The notes: generated by a model from the sequence alone, not told the origin. Positions 42,593-52,089 are shown, counted from the first letter of the stretch. The stretch is 64,000 nt of DNA from JABFRJ01 sp031374735 (GCA_031374735.1 JANMGQ010000252.1:1-64000); one strand, 5' to 3'. Numbers and translations are program-made.

Positions 42593-44329
42593 ATGACCCG
42601 CAAAAAATCCGCAGCCGATCTCCGCTCCGCGCGCTGGTTTGCGCCCGACGACTTCCGATCGTTCGGCCATCGTTCGCGCATGAACCAGATCGGCTTTGCG
42701 GTCGAGGAATTCCAGGGCAAGCCGATCATCGCCATCATCAACACGTGGTCGGATTTCGCCCAGTGCCATGCCCACTTCAAGCATCGCGTCGAGGACGTGA
42801 AGCGCGGCATCCTGCAGGCGGGTGGTTTTCCTGTGGAGCTGCCAGCGATCTCGCTCAGCGAGAGCACCGTGAAGCCGACGACCATGCTCTATCGCAACTT
42901 CCTTGCCATGGAGACGGAGGAGTTGATCCGTTCCCAGCCGGTCGATGGCGTCGTGCTGATGGGCGGTTGCGACAAGACCACGCCGGGCTTGATCCTCGGT
43001 GCAACGAGTGCGGGCGTGCCCGCAATCTTCATGCCGGCTGGCCCCATGCTGCGCGGCAACTGGCACGGCAAGACGCTCGGCTCCGGCTCCGACGCGTTCA
43101 AGTATTGGGATGAGCGGCGCGCGGGCAATATCGACGCCAAGGCCTGGGGCGAAATGGAGATGGGCATCGCGCGGTCCTACGGCGTGTGCATGACCATGGG
43201 CACGGCTTCGACCATGACCGGGCTCGCCGATGTCTTGGGCATGTGCCTGCCCGGCACATCGTCCATTCCGGCCGCCGACAGCAATCACGTGCGCATGGCG
43301 TCTGCCACCGGCCGACGCGCCGTCGAGATGGTCTGGGAGGACCTGACGCCGACGCGGATCATGACACACGCCGCCTTCATGAATGCGATAACCGTTGCAA
43401 TGGCCATGGGCTGTTCGACCAACGCCGTGATCCACATCCTCGCCATGGCGCGCCGCGCCGGCCAAGACATCGGGCTCGACGATTTCGATCGCGCCAGTCG
43501 CAAGGTGCCCGTCATCGCCAACGTGCGCCCGTCCGGCGACACGTATCTGATGGAGGATTTCTACTACGCGGGCGGCCTGCTCGGCCTCATGTCGCGCCTC
43601 AAGGGGCAGCTCGATCTGACGCAAGTCAACGCGTCCGGCGAAACGTGGGAGACGTCTCTAAAAGGCGCCGAAGTTTACAACGACGACGTCATCCGCCCCC
43701 TGGACAACGCGATCTACAACGAGGGCGCTCTCGCTGTTTTGCGCGGCAATCTCGCGCCCGATGGCTGTGTCATCAAGCCGAGTGCGTGCGCGGAAAAGTT
43801 CCTCAAGCACACCGGCCGCGCACTGGTCTGGGATGACTACGCCGCGCTGAAGAAGGACACCAACCGCGAGGATCTCGACGTGACCGAGGACGATATCCTC
43901 GTGCTGCGCAACGCGGGCCCGCAGGGCGGCCCGGGCATGCCGGAATGGGGTATGCTGCCGATCCCGACGAAGCTCGTGAAAAAAGGCGTGCGCGACATGA
44001 TCCGCATTTCAGACGCGCGCATGAGCGGCACAAGCTATGGTGCCTGCATCCTGCACGTCGCGCCCGAGAGCTACGTGGGCGGGCCGTTGGGTCTTGTGAA
44101 AACGGGCGATAGGATCACGGTCGATGTGGCGAAGCGCTCGATCCACCTGGAGGTCTCAGACGCCGAGCTTGCCAAACGCCGTACCGCACAGAAACCGCCG
44201 GCCAAACGCTACGAACGCGGCTACGGCTGGATGTTCAGCCAACACATCAAGCAGGCCAACGACGGCTGCGATTTCGATTTCCTCGAAACCGCCTTCGGCG
44301 CGCCGGTGGTTGAGCCGGACATCAATTGA
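42593..44329 (+). CDS. IlvD/EDD family dehydratase, sugar-acid (arabonate-type)
   Basis: A 578-aa Fe-S dehydratase. Cys ligands are in FAQCHAHF, GGCDKTTPG and YGVCMTMGTAST, with the downstream motif SSIPAADSNHVRM. The NTWSDFAQCH form and length resemble L-arabonate or D-xylonate dehydratases rather than IlvD itself, which reads NPCN. The enzyme would remove water from a sugar acid to give a 2-keto-3-deoxy acid. No other sugar-acid genes are adjacent. The longer reading to 42422 has no family likeness. Confidence 0.85.
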   Translation: MTRKKSAADLRSARWFAPDDFRSFGHRSRMNQIGFAVEEFQGKPIIAIINTWSDFAQCHAHFKHRVEDVKRGILQAGGFPVELPAISLSESTVKPTTMLYRNFLAMETEELIRSQPVDGVVLMGGCDKTTPGLILGATSAGVPAIFMPAGPMLRGNWHGKTLGSGSDAFKYWDERRAGNIDAKAWGEMEMGIARSYGVCMTMGTASTMTGLADVLGMCLPGTSSIPAADSNHVRMASATGRRAVEMVWEDLTPTRIMTHAAFMNAITVAMAMGCSTNAVIHILAMARRAGQDIGLDDFDRASRKVPVIANVRPSGDTYLMEDFYYAGGLLGLMSRLKGQLDLTQVNASGETWETSLKGAEVYNDDVIRPLDNAIYNEGALAVLRGNLAPDGCVIKPSACAEKFLKHTGRALVWDDYAALKKDTNREDLDVTEDDILVLRNAGPQGGPGMPEWGMLPIPTKLVKKGVRDMIRISDARMSGTSYGACILHVAPESYVGGPLGLVKTGDRITVDVAKRSIHLEVSDAELAKRRTAQKPPAKRYERGYGWMFSQHIKQANDGCDFDFLETAFGAPVVEPDIN

Positions 44330-44392
44330 GCACTCAGGTGCAGGGCTTAGGTGCAACTTGCCGAGGGAGCAACCAGCGGATAATCTGCCGAC

Positions 44393-44650
44393 ATGGATCA
44401 GATGCTCTCCGACAAGATCACCGTCACCCTCGCGGACGATGAAGCGCGTATGGTCGCCGATCAGATCGCGGCCGGTCACTACAAGACCGCGGCCGAAGTG
44501 ATCCGGGCAGCGCTCACGCTGCTCGAAGACAACGATCCGCGCCTGCTCGCCCTCCAAGCCGCGCTCGCCGAAGGCGAAGCGAGCGGCCCGTCGCAGCCGT
44601 TCGATTTTGACGCTTTCAGGGCCGAAATGCGGGCCAGACCTCGCTCATGA
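44393..44650 (+). CDS. parD: ParD-family antitoxin
   Basis: An 85-aa protein whose first 45 residues form a ribbon-helix-helix (DKITVTLADDEARMVADQIA, then AEVIRAALTLLED), with a disordered acidic tail that would wrap the toxin. The stop overlaps the toxin ATG by four bases, the usual arrangement for a translationally coupled antitoxin-toxin pair. Such operons repress themselves through the N-terminal domain. Confidence 0.88.
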   Translation: MDQMLSDKITVTLADDEARMVADQIAAGHYKTAAEVIRAALTLLEDNDPRLLALQAALAEGEASGPSQPFDFDAFRAEMRARPRS

Positions 44651-44937
44651 CCCGCTTCGTCGTTTCACCGCGTGCGCGAGCGGATCTCAGGGACATCTGG
44701 GAATTCACCGAGCGGCGCTGGAGCGAGGAACAAGCGGAAAAGTACAATCTGCAGATTGAGCGGGCGATAGAGTTTGTCGCCGCCGACCCACGCCGTGGAC
44801 AACGCTTCAGCGCAAAAGGCGGGTTCTTGATGTATCCGACCGGCTCGCACGTCGTGTTCTACACGCGTGTTCCTGATGGCATCGACATCGTGCGAATCTT
44901 GCACGCCAGTATGGATTTCAAGAGGCATCTGCGATGA
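44647..44937 (+). CDS. parE: ParE-family toxin
   Basis: A 96-aa RelE/ParE-superfamily toxin with VSPRARADLRDIWEFTERRW, a central basic patch and a final VRILHASMDFKRHL. ParE proteins inhibit DNA gyrase. All strands expected of the fold are present, so it looks intact. The ATG overlaps the antitoxin stop. Its own stop overlaps the start of a ChaN-like gene, an unusual triple chain. Confidence 0.88.
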   Translation: MTRFVVSPRARADLRDIWEFTERRWSEEQAEKYNLQIERAIEFVAADPRRGQRFSAKGGFLMYPTGSHVVFYTRVPDGIDIVRILHASMDFKRHLR

Positions 44938-45986
44938 TGGCGCGAACGACAATCTGGTCGATATTGCTTGTATCGACGTTGATTGCCTTCCCTGGCGCCG
45001 GTGTTTTGGCTCAGACTAATACTCGCCCGGTGTGCGTCGAGCCAGTCCAACCGTTGCAGCCTCGAATTAGCTTCTTAGCCCCGTTTTCGTGGCCGTTGCC
45101 AACGGGAGCGTCGCAGCAAGCGGGCACTCTGACCGAGTTCCAACACGGACCAATCAAGTGCACCACATACAGAGAGGGAGAAGCTTTGTGGCAGCTGCTC
45201 GGCCACTATTCGCGAGACATCGTCCTCCTCGGCGAAGTCCACGACAACATCTGGCATCATCGCTATCGCTCTTGGCTCATAGATAAACTGCAGACCAAAC
45301 AGACCCTCATCTTCGAACATATCCGTGCCGATCAAGCGGCAGCACTCATCCCCTTCAATTCAGGCGACCTGACCAAGCCCACGCGCGGCAGCGCTGCGGA
45401 TCTGTTCAAGGCGCTCGACTGGGACACCTCCGGCTGGCCGGACAAGGCGATGTTTGAGTCGCTGATTGAGTCCGCTCTGCGCTCGGGCGCCAGGATCGCC
45501 CATGGCGATCCGCTGCGCGCGACCGTGCGTGATGTTGCAAAGCGCGGGCTGGCGGCGTTGCCAGCGGAGGACATCGCGCGGCTGAAACTCGATCAGCCGT
45601 TTCCGCCTGCCATGCAGGATGCGCTGCTGACCGAACTCGAAGCCAGCCATTGCGGGCTGATGCCGAAGACGGCATTCACGAACATGGCGCTGGCGCAGCG
45701 CTATCGCGACGCGTACTTGGCAGCACAAGTGCTGGCCGCACGGGAGACGGGCCAACGCGTCATCCTGTTTGCTGGCAACGGTCATGTCCGCGACAGCGGC
45801 GTGCCCTATGCCCTGTCGCTGATGAGACCGGACGTGAAGGCCGCCGCGATCCAGTTCCTCGAAGTCGTGGAGGGCAAAAACGACCCGCGCGACTACATCG
45901 AAACGGGCATGGCGTTCTTCACGCCGCGCGCGGAGCGCAAAAATCCGTGCGAGGATATGCGCGCGCGTTTTGGCAAGAAGGGCTGA
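44934..45986 (+). CDS. ChaN-like (DUF399) exported protein
   Basis: A 350-aa protein with a signal peptide (WSILLVSTLIAFPGAGVLAQ). The ChaN/Tiki-type core contains IVLLGEVHDNIWHH (metal- or haem-binding Glu and His), a His/Asp segment HGDPL and a late FAGNGHVRDSGV. In Campylobacter, ChaN binds haem; other members have metal-dependent protease activity. The start overlaps the parE stop by four bases, so it would be co-expressed with the toxin-antitoxin operon. The toxin pair may simply have inserted upstream of it. Confidence 0.82.
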   Translation: MMARTTIWSILLVSTLIAFPGAGVLAQTNTRPVCVEPVQPLQPRISFLAPFSWPLPTGASQQAGTLTEFQHGPIKCTTYREGEALWQLLGHYSRDIVLLGEVHDNIWHHRYRSWLIDKLQTKQTLIFEHIRADQAAALIPFNSGDLTKPTRGSAADLFKALDWDTSGWPDKAMFESLIESALRSGARIAHGDPLRATVRDVAKRGLAALPAEDIARLKLDQPFPPAMQDALLTELEASHCGLMPKTAFTNMALAQRYRDAYLAAQVLAARETGQRVILFAGNGHVRDSGVPYALSLMRPDVKAAAIQFLEVVEGKNDPRDYIETGMAFFTPRAERKNPCEDMRARFGKKG

Positions 45987-46098
45987 CACCGTGTCGGGCG
46001 GAATGGGGTGTCGCTCACACGCCGCTCGCAGCATTGCGGATCCGTCGGCAATCCTGCACCATACGCGATAGGGGCGGCTGCGGCTGAGGGGGACTGGC

Positions 46099-46980
46099 AT
46101 GGAGAAGCGCGCATCGCTGAGCGGCTGGTTCATCCCGGCCATGCTGATCCTGCCGCAGGTCGCGATCACGCTCATTTTCTTCTATTGGCCCGGCGCCTCA
46201 GCGGTGTGGCAGTCGTTCCTGGTCCAGGACGCGTTCGGGCTGAAGACGTCGTTCGTCTGGTTCGAGAACTACCAGGACCTGTTCAAATCCGGCGACTACT
46301 ACAAATCGTTCGCAACGACGGCGCTGTTTTCTATTTCCGTTGCTGTGCTGTCGCTCGGCTGTGCGCTCGCGTTGGCCGTGCAGGCCGACAAGCATATCAA
46401 GGGGCAGAATATCTACCGCACGCTGCTGATCTGGCCTTATGCCGTGGCGCCAGCTGTCGCGGGCGTGCTGTGGTTGTTTATGTTCCATCCCTCGCTCGGC
46501 ATCATCGCGCGGGCGCTGCAACGTGCGGGTCTCGATTGGAACCCGCTGCTCAATGGCAATCACGCGTTCTCGCTTGTCGTCATGGCGTCGGTCTGGAAGC
46601 AGATCAGCTATAATTTCCTGTTTTTCCTTGCGGGGCTGCAAGCTATCCCGCGCGCGGTCATCGAGGCCGCGGCGATTGATGGGGCGAAGCCACGCAGGCG
46701 CTTCTGGACCATCATCTTCCCACTGCTGTCGCCGACCTCGTTTTTCCTGCTGGTGGTCAACGTCGTCTACGTGTTCTTCGACACCTTCGGCATCATCGAC
46801 GTCATCACGGGCGGCGGCCCGGCGAAGGCGACGGAAACGCTTGTCTACAAGGTGTTTTCCGACGGCCGTCTTGGCGGCGATCTCGGCGGATCAGCGGCGC
46901 AATCGGTGATCCTGCTGTTCCTCGTCGTCGCGCTGACAGCCGTGCAGTTCCGCTTCATCGAGCGCAAGGTTGCCTATTGA
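46099..46980 (+). CDS. ugpA: sn-glycerol-3-phosphate/sugar ABC permease (UgpA-like)
   Basis: A 293-aa permease with six hydrophobic segments, LSGWFIPAMLILPQVAITLIFF at the start and an EAA loop (IEAAAIDGAKPRRRFWTIIFP). It matches the UgpA subunit of the glycerol-3-phosphate importer. UgpB, UgpE and UgpC are not adjacent: a long palindrome and a convergent aminopeptidase gene follow. It would need subunits encoded elsewhere, or be a leftover of a broken operon. Gene symbol by similarity. Confidence 0.82.
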   Translation: MEKRASLSGWFIPAMLILPQVAITLIFFYWPGASAVWQSFLVQDAFGLKTSFVWFENYQDLFKSGDYYKSFATTALFSISVAVLSLGCALALAVQADKHIKGQNIYRTLLIWPYAVAPAVAGVLWLFMFHPSLGIIARALQRAGLDWNPLLNGNHAFSLVVMASVWKQISYNFLFFLAGLQAIPRAVIEAAAIDGAKPRRRFWTIIFPLLSPTSFFLLVVNVVYVFFDTFGIIDVITGGGPAKATETLVYKVFSDGRLGGDLGGSAAQSVILLFLVVALTAVQFRFIERKVAY

Positions 46981-47035
46981 ATGCATGGGGGTATTAGGGC
47001 GGCGAGCAAAATTTCTGACCTATCACAACCACCGG

Positions 47036-47091
47036 CGTCATCCCGGATATGCCGGTCGCGCCTCGGCGCGACCGGCATATCCGGGATGACG
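47036..47091. repeat. 27-bp perfect palindromic element
   Basis: CGTCATCCCGGATATGCCGG and seven more bases (47036-47062) are matched exactly by their complement (47065-47091) around a 2-base loop. It lies between the convergent ugpA and aminopeptidase genes. The outer 10 bases recur in the hairpin at 53669-53696, so this looks like a member of a dispersed intergenic repeat family that doubles as a bidirectional terminator. Confidence 0.8.
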
Positions 47092-47148
47092 ATGATAGTT
47101 GGTCAGTCACAAATGTTGGCCGCTGGTATTAGAGCGGCTGTCCGACAG

Positions 47149-48576
47149 CTAGCCCAGCCGCAACGCCTCGAACAGCGCCCGCGCCGCTTGCACGTCGCCG
47201 CCTCGCGGCCCGAGCGGTTTTGCTGAAGGGCGCCAGCCGTAGATGTCGAAGTGCGCGTAGGTCTTGGCATGGCGCACGAACTTGCGCAGGAACAAGGCCG
47301 CAATGATGGAGCCTGCGAACGCGCTCTCGGAGACGTTGTTCATGTCGGCGACGGGGCTGTCGAACATGGTCTCGTAGGGTGTCCAGAACGGCATGCGCCA
47401 AAGCGGATCAGCGACGGCATGGCCCGCCGTTTGCAGTGCCGCCGCGAACGCGTCGTCGTCGCAATAGAATGGCGCCAGCTCTGGCCCGACGGCCGTGCGT
47501 GCGGCTCCGGTGAGGGTCGCAAGAGATACCAGCACGTCGGGCTTGTCGTCGTCGGCAGCTGAAAGCGCATCAGCCAGCACGAGACGGCCTTCGGCATCAG
47601 TATTGCCGATCTCCACGGTTTGCCCGCTGCGCGCGCGCAACACGTCACCGGGGCGAAACGCGTTGCCCGCAATCGCGTTTTCGGCAACAGCCAGCAGCAC
47701 GCGCAAGCGCACGGGCAGCTTCGCCGCCATGATCATATGTGCGAGTGCGAGGGCCGCCGCGGCGCCGCCCATGTCCTTCTTCATGAGTAGCATGCCCGAC
47801 GCCGGCTTGATGTCGAGGCCGCCCGTATCGAAGCAGATGCCCTTGCCAACGAGTGTGACGCGCCGCCCGTCGGCACTGCCGTTCCAGGTGATATCGATCA
47901 GACGCGGCGCGCGGGTCGCTGCACGGCCGACAGCATGAATCATGGGAAAATTCTGCGTCAGCAGATCATCACCGACGATGGCTGTTACAGTGGCCTTGTG
48001 TTGTGCGGCCAGCAGACGCGCGGCGGCTTCGAGTTCGGCCGGACCGAGATCGTTCGCTGGCGTGTTGACGAGGTCGCGGCCGAACCAGACGGCTTCGACG
48101 ATGGCCTTCACACGGTCGGCATTGGCATTGGCGGGGATGTGCAGGCGTGGGCTGTCGACTGCGCCAGCGCTGGATTTGTAGCGGCCGAACTTGTAGGCGC
48201 CGAGGCCCCAGGCGATGGCCGCGAGTTCGGGCTGCGCCACGTTGCCCGACAATGCGTAGTTGGCCTTTGGTGCACTCGGCGGCACGAGACCGACCAGCAC
48301 CTCGGCGCGTTGCATCGGATCGCGCGCGCTGGGCTCGCAGCCAATGGCAATACCAGCCGGTTCGCCTTCAGGGCCTGGCACGACAACCGCGCGACGGCTG
48401 GATGGCGTGAAGCCTTGCGCACACAGCCACGTCGATTGCGCTGTGGTCAGCGGCTGTTCGGTCGACCATGTCGGGCCATCCGCGAGCCAGAGCTTGCGTG
48501 CATTGCTGAGTTTCGCCTTGGGCGAGGCATAGACAGCCTCGACATCGGGCCAACCAGGCTTTGGTATATCTGTCAT
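47149..48576 (-). CDS. M17 leucyl-aminopeptidase family protein
   Basis: A 475-aa Zn/Mn-dependent aminopeptidase. The C-terminal catalytic half shows VGKGICFDTGGLDIKP, KDMGGAAA, ENAIAGNAFRPGD and EIGNTDAEGRLVLADAL, which supply the metal ligands and the catalytic Lys and Arg. The N-terminal half is less like PepA and resembles the second M17 paralogue of rhizobia. The ATG overlaps the stop of the molybdopterin-family gene by four bases, so it is the last gene of that run. Confidence 0.9.
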   Translation of the reverse strand: MTDIPKPGWPDVEAVYASPKAKLSNARKLWLADGPTWSTEQPLTTAQSTWLCAQGFTPSSRRAVVVPGPEGEPAGIAIGCEPSARDPMQRAEVLVGLVPPSAPKANYALSGNVAQPELAAIAWGLGAYKFGRYKSSAGAVDSPRLHIPANANADRVKAIVEAVWFGRDLVNTPANDLGPAELEAAARLLAAQHKATVTAIVGDDLLTQNFPMIHAVGRAATRAPRLIDITWNGSADGRRVTLVGKGICFDTGGLDIKPASGMLLMKKDMGGAAAALALAHMIMAAKLPVRLRVLLAVAENAIAGNAFRPGDVLRARSGQTVEIGNTDAEGRLVLADALSAADDDKPDVLVSLATLTGAARTAVGPELAPFYCDDDAFAAALQTAGHAVADPLWRMPFWTPYETMFDSPVADMNNVSESAFAGSIIAALFLRKFVRHAKTYAHFDIYGWRPSAKPLGPRGGDVQAARALFEALRLG

Positions 48577-50207
48577 GTCTTTGGGTCCGCAAAGCGGGCG
48601 CGCAGCGCCGCGAGTGCCTCAGGCGTGTCGATGTCAGCCAACACGGCGTCACTGTCGATCTCGACCTCGGCCACTTGGTCGAACGCGCTGCCGAGCAGAT
48701 GTTTCGCGCCGGTGTCGCCGGTTACGCTGGCCATATCGGCCAGAAACGAACGTCCCCACAGCACGGGATTGCCACGTTTGCCGCCCCGCGTCGGCACGAT
48801 GATCGAGCGGTTGTCGGCGGGCGAGAAAGCCGCGATCAGCCGGTCGAGATGCTGCGTCGTCACCTCAGGCATATCGCCGAGTGCGACGATGACGCCGTCG
48901 ATGTCCGAGGGCAGTTCGGCGAGACCGCGCTTCAACGACGTCGAGAGGCCTGCAGCAAAGTTGGGATTGTGTACGAGGCGCACGTCGAGGCCGGCGAGTG
49001 CGGACGCGACCTGCTCCGGCTCGTTGCCGGTGACGGCGATGATGTGCGCGCACTGGCTGGCGGCAATGGCTTCGGCCACATGGCGCACGATGGGTTTGCC
49101 CGCGAGATCAGCCGCAAGCTTGTTGATGCCCATGCGCGTTGCACGACCTGCGGCGAGGATTACGCACGCGATCCGCGCGGCCTGGCGCGGTCCGGGTTCG
49201 TTGACAGCTGCATCGCCAGAGCGCGGTTGCGGCCGGGTCGGGATTTCCTTGAGCAGGCCGCCAACACCCATGCGCGCAATATCGGCCGACGACACGGTGA
49301 TGCCGGCCAGCACACGCTCCAGCACCCAGTCGAAACCGTTGAGCTTAGGCGAACTGGCGCAACTCGGGATACCGATGACGGGCGTTGTCCCAAGTGCGCC
49401 CATCAGCAGGAGATTGCCGGGGTCAACGGGCATGCCGAGACGCTCGATGCGCCCACCAGCCGCCACAAGGCCCGCGGGGATGACATCGCTTTCATCGACA
49501 ATGGCTGATGCGGCGAACACGAGCACCGGATCACAGCCTTGTGCGATCAATGAGCGGATGGCGTCCGCGACGGCCTCGATCGTGTGGGGTACGCGCACCT
49601 CGGCCGCGATCAAACTGCCGAGCGCAGCAACCCGTGTTTCGATCGCTTTCGTGCGCTTGGCCAAGACGTTCGGCTTGGTCGCTGGCAGTGTCGTCAGGAT
49701 CAGCCCTATGCGACGCGGCGCGAAGGCTGTGACCTTCATCGGGGCCTGTCGCGCGGCGGCTTGAGCCGTCACGAGTGCGGCTTCAGGAACCGCAAACGGA
49801 ATGATCTTAACAGTTGCGATCATATCACCGGCGGCCACGCGCACGTCAGTCCGCAGCGTTGCCACTGTCAGGCGCGGATCTGCATTGACGGCCGCAACCG
49901 CCAGGGAATCGAACTGTAGAATGCCTGCCGCCGTCGCGTAGAGATTACACCGGCCGGTGAAGGGCTCAGCCACGCGCGCGCCAGCTCCCGCCAAGGCCTC
50001 GGCCAAGCGGCGCGCGGCTACATCCTCGCCGACGTCGCCCGGCTCAAGGCGTGCTGCCATGACGGTTACGATGCCGGCTGCGCGAAGCGCTGTGATGTCG
50101 GCCGCCGACAAACGGCGGCCCTTCTTGAGCACGCCGCCTGCTACAGGTGCGCTATGGGCGAGCATGGCGCCCTCCGCATCTGCGAGAGCGAACGTGGCAA
50201 ACTTCAT
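48573..50207 (-). CDS. molybdopterin-binding / MocA-like nucleotidyltransferase fusion
   Basis: A 544-aa two-part protein. The first 330 residues contain a MoeA-like molybdopterin-binding domain (LTTLPATKPNVLAKRTKAIE, then VLVFAASAIVDESDVIP). The last 200 form a MobA/MocA-type transferase with VILAAGRATRMGINKL and ALGDMPEVTTQHLDRL. Such fusions attach CMP to the molybdenum cofactor for xanthine-dehydrogenase-type enzymes. The ATG at 50207 overlaps the sirtuin stop by four bases. The longer reading to 50408 is not supported. Confidence 0.85.
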   Translation of the reverse strand: MKFATFALADAEGAMLAHSAPVAGGVLKKGRRLSAADITALRAAGIVTVMAARLEPGDVGEDVAARRLAEALAGAGARVAEPFTGRCNLYATAAGILQFDSLAVAAVNADPRLTVATLRTDVRVAAGDMIATVKIIPFAVPEAALVTAQAAARQAPMKVTAFAPRRIGLILTTLPATKPNVLAKRTKAIETRVAALGSLIAAEVRVPHTIEAVADAIRSLIAQGCDPVLVFAASAIVDESDVIPAGLVAAGGRIERLGMPVDPGNLLLMGALGTTPVIGIPSCASSPKLNGFDWVLERVLAGITVSSADIARMGVGGLLKEIPTRPQPRSGDAAVNEPGPRQAARIACVILAAGRATRMGINKLAADLAGKPIVRHVAEAIAASQCAHIIAVTGNEPEQVASALAGLDVRLVHNPNFAAGLSTSLKRGLAELPSDIDGVIVALGDMPEVTTQHLDRLIAAFSPADNRSIIVPTRGGKRGNPVLWGRSFLADMASVTGDTGAKHLLGSAFDQVAEVEIDSDAVLADIDTPEALAALRARFADPKT

Positions 50208-50920
50208 AGCGCCGCCAACAGCCTTTCGACGTAAGCCGGTACGATCTGTGTGCCAGGCCCATGGATCGCTTCGGCGAAGCGAGACACGCCCTCCGATGGC
50301 TCCAGGTTCAGTTCGACCGTGTGTGCGCCGGCAGCCCGCGCACCGCTGACAAAGCCTGCCGCCGGATAGACATTGCCGCTGGTGCCGATGGATATGAACA
50401 GGTCGCACGCCGCAACGAGATCGTACAGTCGATCCATGTGGTAGGGCATTTCACCGAACCACACGACATCGGGGCGCAGGCCGCCTTTGGCTTTGCACTG
50501 CGGGCATTTGGTCTCGCGTGACATGTCCGCATCCCAGACCATGCGCTGGTCGCAGTTCGTGCACCAAGCCTTCATTAATTCGCCGTGCATATGGATAAGG
50601 CTTTTTGAGCCTGCTGCTTCATGCAGGTTATCGACATTCTGCGTCACCAGATGAAACGCAACGCCGCGCTTGCTGGCTTCAGCTTCCAGATGTGCCAGCG
50701 CAACGTGGCCGGCATTCGGTCTCACGGACTTCAGGCCCGCACGGCGGCCATTGTAAAACTCATGCACCAGCGCCGGGTTGCGCGCAAAACCCTGCGGCGT
50801 CGCAACCTCCTCGACATCGTACTTGGCCCAGATGCCATCCTTGTCGCGAAATGTCGAAATGCCGCTCTCGGCGGAAATGCCCGCACCGGTGAGCACGAGG
50901 ATGTGGCTATACGTCGGCAT
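50204..50920 (-). CDS. cobB: NAD-dependent protein deacylase, SIR2 family (CobB-like)
   Basis: A 238-aa sirtuin. NAD-binding motifs are GAGISAESGISTFRD and TQNVDNLHE, the catalytic His is in HMHGEL (about 112), and the Zn site has CTNC and CPQC. A Tyr and Arg in FYNGRR (56 and 59) match the pair that binds acidic acyl groups, so desuccinylase or demalonylase activity is expected. GAAGGGA precedes the ATG at 50920. It is followed directly by the molybdopterin fusion. Confidence 0.93.
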   Translation of the reverse strand: MPTYSHILVLTGAGISAESGISTFRDKDGIWAKYDVEEVATPQGFARNPALVHEFYNGRRAGLKSVRPNAGHVALAHLEAEASKRGVAFHLVTQNVDNLHEAAGSKSLIHMHGELMKAWCTNCDQRMVWDADMSRETKCPQCKAKGGLRPDVVWFGEMPYHMDRLYDLVAACDLFISIGTSGNVYPAAGFVSGARAAGAHTVELNLEPSEGVSRFAEAIHGPGTQIVPAYVERLLAAL

Positions 50921-50994
50921 CAAGTGGTCCCTTCGGCACGCACGCCGAAGGGGAGTGTAGCTGACCGCGCGTCGGCGATCCATGCCTTCTCACG

Positions 50995-52089
50995 TCAGCT
51001 GCAGCTGCCGCCGCCGAGCACACAGAACTTGGCGCAATGCACATGGCACAGTTTCACAGCGCCATCGTCGAACATGCCACCGTCGGCCGCAATCGACGTG
51101 CCAAGTGTCGCGCCCATGTCGAAGCGCTCATCGTAGGGGATGAGCGTGCACGGCAGCACCGTTGGCTTGTCGGCGCCTTTGCGCTTCACCACCATGCGGC
51201 TGGTGGCACACATGATGTCGCTTGGCTTCTTGTGCAGAATGCCCCAGCAGGCCGTCGTGATTTCAGGCACTTCGGCGTTGAGGTCCATTTCGGGCAAGAG
51301 AGTGAGCGCCTGCATGTCGGAGGCGTTGATCGGCCACTTCCTGGCCTCGATCAGCGCACCATAAGCGGTGCGGGCCACCGTGTCCGTTTCCCCCCAACAG
51401 CTGCGACCGGCGATGGCGAGTTTGAAGCGGTTTGCGGCCAACCAATCGAGCCCGGCGAGTGCCTTCGCCCACGTTTTGGCCCCACGTTCTGCCTCATGGA
51501 GCGCTTGCGTGTGGTGGTCGAGCGAGACGCGCATGGTCAGCTTTGCGCCATGGCGCTCGCGCAGCTTCAGCAGGCCGGCCTTGATCTTGGGCCGCATCAT
51601 GGGCTGCATGGCATTGGTGAGGACAAGGACATCGAAGCCGCGCGAGAGCGCATCTTCGAGCATGCCGAGCATGTCAGGATTGAGAAACGGTTCGCCGCCG
51701 GTGAAGCCTATCTCACGCGTTCCGAGTTTCAGATCGCGGATCTCGTCGAGGTATGCCGCAGCCTCGGCGCGGGAGATATAGGCGAGCCGATCATTCTTCG
51801 GGCTGCTCTCGATGTAGCAGTTCTGGCAGGTGATGTTGCACAGCGTACCGGTGTTGATCCACAGCGTCGACAGACGATCAAGCGGCACACTGGCGCGGCG
51901 CTCGCCTTTGGCTGTGATGTCGGGGTCCGTGAATTTCTGCAACGCACGCATGCTATTGGCAGGCGATTTGAGTGCGGCAACGCTCACGGATGTGTCTCCC
52001 CTTGGCAGCATCGAGCGACTGATATCGTTGCAACGAGCCACCTGACCTTCCATCGGGTCAGATAGCAGCGTCTGCCGCACACGCGACAC
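50995..52089 (-). CDS. radical SAM protein with Cys-rich C terminus
   Basis: A 364-aa radical-SAM enzyme. The [4Fe-4S] motif is CNITCQNC (Cys 84, 88, 91), followed by GFTGGEPFLNP for the SAM site. The protein ends in CHVHCAKFCVLGGGSCS (Cys 348, 352, 356, 363), which could bind a second cluster or be a peptide-like substrate tail. The domain organisation resembles rSAM/SPASM-type proteins, but the pathway is not recognised. A GTG at 52089 is used; ATGs at 52053 and 52011 are alternatives. The sirtuin begins 74 bp downstream. Confidence 0.78.
   Translation of the reverse strand: MSRVRQTLLSDPMEGQVARCNDISRSMLPRGDTSVSVAALKSPANSMRALQKFTDPDITAKGERRASVPLDRLSTLWINTGTLCNITCQNCYIESSPKNDRLAYISRAEAAAYLDEIRDLKLGTREIGFTGGEPFLNPDMLGMLEDALSRGFDVLVLTNAMQPMMRPKIKAGLLKLRERHGAKLTMRVSLDHHTQALHEAERGAKTWAKALAGLDWLAANRFKLAIAGRSCWGETDTVARTAYGALIEARKWPINASDMQALTLLPEMDLNAEVPEITTACWGILHKKPSDIMCATSRMVVKRKGADKPTVLPCTLIPYDERFDMGATLGTSIAADGGMFDDGAVKLCHVHCAKFCVLGGGSCS

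Noticed and set aside
47935..49764. 609-codon plus-strand ORF over the aminopeptidase and molybdopterin genes
   Set aside because: It spans two genes with intact catalytic motifs on the minus strand. Ser/Arg/Ala-rich and without family likeness, it is a long shadow frame.
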